From positions 62,001-126,000 of the forward strand of contig VTFK01000157.1 in NCBI GenBank assembly GCA_009617715.1: a stretch of 64,000 nucleotides of DNA. The letters are read 5' to 3'. Source of the DNA: Plectrocnemia conspersa (Eukaryota; Arthropoda; Insecta; Trichoptera; Polycentropodidae). How positions within the stretch are numbered: position 1 is the first letter of the stretch; each line of letters starts with the position of its first letter. The notes under the pieces are model-generated. The model was not told the DNA's origin, did no database searches, and saw nothing but the letters and a program-made list of their open reading frames with translations. Below are positions 61,996 through 64,000 of the stretch, in pieces. Made by a program: the position numbers and the translations under genes.

Positions 61996-62307
61996 CAGGC
62001 CTGCCAAGAGGGGGGAGGGAGGGGGGACAAATTATTGGGGCCCGTTCCCCTTGAGGGCCCGAATATATATATTATATATATAAAAAAAATTGACATCGAA
62101 TAACAAATCCGAACTAAACTAGTTGTTTGCGATGTTTGTATTTCATTTATTTTTTATACATACTAAAATAAATAAAAGATGTGGAAAATTGCCTTCAAAA
62201 TCACCCACTTTCTAGGAAGTATTTTCACAATAAGCATTATTAATCAAAGGAGCAGAGTGTATTTTCTTGATGCGGCTCCTTTTGTATTAAAATTTGTTTG
62301 CAAATTT
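61996..62307 (+). repeat. hAT-derived repeat, copy 2, with left terminus
   Basis: Starts CAGGCCTGCCAAGAGGGGGG and continues through GGGGCCC to the sequence shared with 34510-34812. The CAG start and G-rich run are typical of the hAT group whose transposase remains follow copy 1. Here no transposase follows. The preceding GTGATTTG has no visible partner, so this copy is 3' truncated. Confidence 0.75.
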
Positions 62308-62459
62308 ACAAGAACGTAATGCAATTAAAACCATCGTTTCAATCAATAATTTTCTTTCTCTCATTCATTTTCATCAATATTCTGTTACCAAGTTAACGTT
62401 AAAAAATACCAAAAAATACTAGTGTTATTATCTCTTCTTTTATAAGATCTTCTTGCATC
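62308..62459. other. Non-coding DNA
   Basis: Nothing recognisable. Confidence 0.4.
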
Positions 62460-62990
62460 ACCAACAAAAGTTCACCAACGACTACTAAGGTCGAGATCTT
62501 CTCTATTGAAAAAATGTCCTCAGCGCACCCACGTCACCCCTGACCGAAGATGATACTCGGATTGCCGCAGTACGTGCTGATGCTGCTCAAAGATACGCTC
62601 TCCCTGGGCTGGCGGCGGCGTCTTCTTATATCTCGCGGCGAGATTTATGGCCGTTTTAGTTTTAACATCTCACGTTCGCATGTCCGCGGGGCCGCTTCTC
62701 GGAAATGAAAAGCCGCGGATGATGTTCATGCAAATCCGTATTGTTCCACCGTCAAACGCGGAAACCTGATATGGCCGATGGCTAGGGAGTTGCTGTCTTC
62801 GCAGGAAGATCTCGAGACGGTCCGGATTAAATCTGACGGATCTTATCGAACGAAATTATGAAAGAGTTAACGCCTGGTTTTCTATCTCATTGTGGTTAAC
62901 GTCGATGAAGATAAACCGAGAGCATAGATTTTTTAGTGACCGAAAAATCGGAGTTTTTTCTTTAGAACCATTGAATGCTAAACTCATATA
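62460..62990. other. GC/CpG-rich island, candidate conserved non-coding element
   Basis: One of the most GC-rich blocks in the window (62520-62830). A short plus frame reads LTEDDTRIAAVRADAAQRYA then LPGLAAASS but lacks splice sites. Could be an exon, an old element fragment or a regulatory element. Confidence 0.35.
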
Positions 62991-63264
62991 CAAGGGGGTA
63001 CAGAAAATAATTTATTTCAAAATTTACTTATAATACCTTTATATTATAGCTGATTACAACCCTTGTCTTGCTATAAACCCAGAACTATTAAATATTTTAT
63101 GCAAAAGTTCTATTGTGTCTTACCCATGTTAGATTTTATAAATGGTTGTAGTGCTTAATACTGGACTTCTCATTCATGACAAATTAACCGTTTTAGTAAT
63201 GAAAGCTATGTATTTTGTTCCAATTTTTTTCACCTTTTAAGAAAAATACATACACAATGATTCA
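62991..63264. other. AT-rich non-coding DNA
   Basis: Nothing recognisable. Confidence 0.4.
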
Positions 63265-63356
63265 CGATCATTTTACCATATCCGTTTCACCGTGTACATT
63301 TTACAGTGCAACCTTTTTTCCATGCGACTTTCTTACCGTGCGGATTTTTTACCGTG
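63265..63356. repeat. Degenerate 16-bp tandem repeat
   Basis: Six units of 14-16 bases on the theme CGN(A/C)TTTTTTACCGTG: CGATCATTTTACCAT, ATCCGTTTCACCGTG, TACATTTTACAGTG, CAACCTTTTTTCCATG, CGACTTTCTTACCGTG, CGGATTTTTTACCGTG. Conservation increases toward the right. Such arrays occur near the ends of some DNA transposons and can bind transposase, but no element end was identified. Confidence 0.75.
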
Positions 63357-63585
63357 AATAATGAAATCATAACAAAACGAGTCGATGAACAAAATCATTC
63401 CAGAAATTCGGTAAGAATCAAAGCCACTCTCATTCGACCGAACAAAAATTCTCCCCCATTCGTCCAAACTTTCTCGAAAAACCATTATAAGAGATGAGAC
63501 ACTATATTCTATCGCCAATCAAACATAAATCAATTGCTCGACGAATAATCTTAGGCCGAGAAACACTTGGACTCTTAAAACTCAC
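63357..63585. other. Mixed non-coding DNA
   Basis: Overlapping open frames on the two strands at 63306-63518 are not supported by splice sites or motifs. Confidence 0.35.
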
Positions 63586-63630
63586 CTATTGGCCTCATTA
63601 AACAGAAGATGAACCAAAGATCATAACCAC
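63586..63630 (-). CDS. Candidate small exon
   Basis: On the minus strand a consensus donor CCAATAG/GTGAGTTTT follows 63586, and GTGAAAATTAG before 63630 can serve as acceptor, with a T-rich tract (AACTTTTAGTCTCTTAG) just upstream. Only one frame is open: GYDLWFIFCLMRPI, phase 1 to phase 1. That phase matches the exon at 33082-33165, so the two could belong to one transcript. The 45-nt length and modest acceptor make this uncertain. Confidence 0.25.
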
Positions 63631-64000
63631 CTAATTTTCACAACTAAGAGACTAAAAGTTAAAATATATATTTTATACAATAATCGTAAAAAATATTTGT
63701 CGTAATATAAAAGTCTTAGAAACACTGCTTTATACCATTATATTTTTGTTTCAACATAGTACCATTGACTCCAATGCATTTAATCATCCTAGAAACTATT
63801 TTCTTAATTCATAGAAGTCTCGCGCCAATGCTATTTTTCGACACCCAACGCGTGCCTAGTTACGTTTCTAATTAATTGATTTAGAAACTATTTCATTCAG
63901 AACGTTTTTGACATTGCTCATAAGCTTATTAAAATTATCAGTGATGATGGATGGTTCTCCATTGATTTATTTATTATTTACGCTACCTCTACAATACCTG
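63631..64000. other. AT-rich non-coding DNA
   Basis: Nothing recognisable up to the window end. Confidence 0.4.

Overview
This is an AT-rich (roughly 70% A+T) stretch of an animal nuclear genome. It is almost certainly an arthropod and most likely an insect. There are no operons, long open frames or ribosome-binding sites. Instead there are short GC-richer islands in AT-rich DNA, consensus GT-AG splice sites around short open segments, and a dense set of decayed transposons of typical insect classes (hAT, Tc1-like, piggyBac-like, LTR remnants, tRNA-derived SINEs). I cannot name the order with confidence.

No complete gene lies in the window. The best coding evidence is a set of short exons. 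On the minus strand these are 33082-33165 and 5196-5341, each with a good acceptor and donor, and with reading phases that let them be joined directly. This suggests a minus-strand gene with an intron of nearly 28 kb across the left half of the window. A second minus-strand open segment at 10021-10275 has an acceptor but is out of phase with those two. Weaker minus-strand candidates are 53134-53225 and 63586-63630. On the plus strand, 51693-51765 looks like the signal-peptide exon of a secreted protein and 38844-38921 is a weak exon candidate. I recognise none of these products.

The most secure annotations are mobile elements. Two hAT elements have both ends and perfect 8-bp target duplications: 14059-15177 (duplication GTCAGAAC) and 24478-25968 (duplication GTATAAAG). 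Both carry broken transposase remains. A piggyBac-like relic at 58626-59321 has matching 16-bp ends beside TTAA and keeps the C-terminal cysteine-rich domain. A Tc1-like transposase relic lies at 18711-19215. There are two candidate solo LTRs (28846-29161 and 31266-31675), two copies of one tRNA-derived SINE (minus at 38281-38470, plus at 52500-52622), a candidate Tc1/mariner-type MITE (43037-43495), and several lone hAT termini.

A fold-back (long inverted repeat) family is best seen at 35961-36213, with partial copies at 24304-24446 and 57427-57530. It forms the end of a larger dispersed repeat shared between about 35560-36213 and 55900-57530, and copy A of that repeat is nested in an older hAT relic spanning about 34510-36491.

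The GC- and CpG-richer islands without convincing coding structure (for example 3360-3930, 8216-8900, 11880-12190, 23390-23880, 37000-37410, 39790-40370, 62460-62990) are the pattern expected of conserved non-coding elements in large introns or between developmental genes. That is inference from composition only. The remaining DNA is AT-rich and appears featureless. I saw no tRNA, rRNA, CRISPR array or intact transposase gene.
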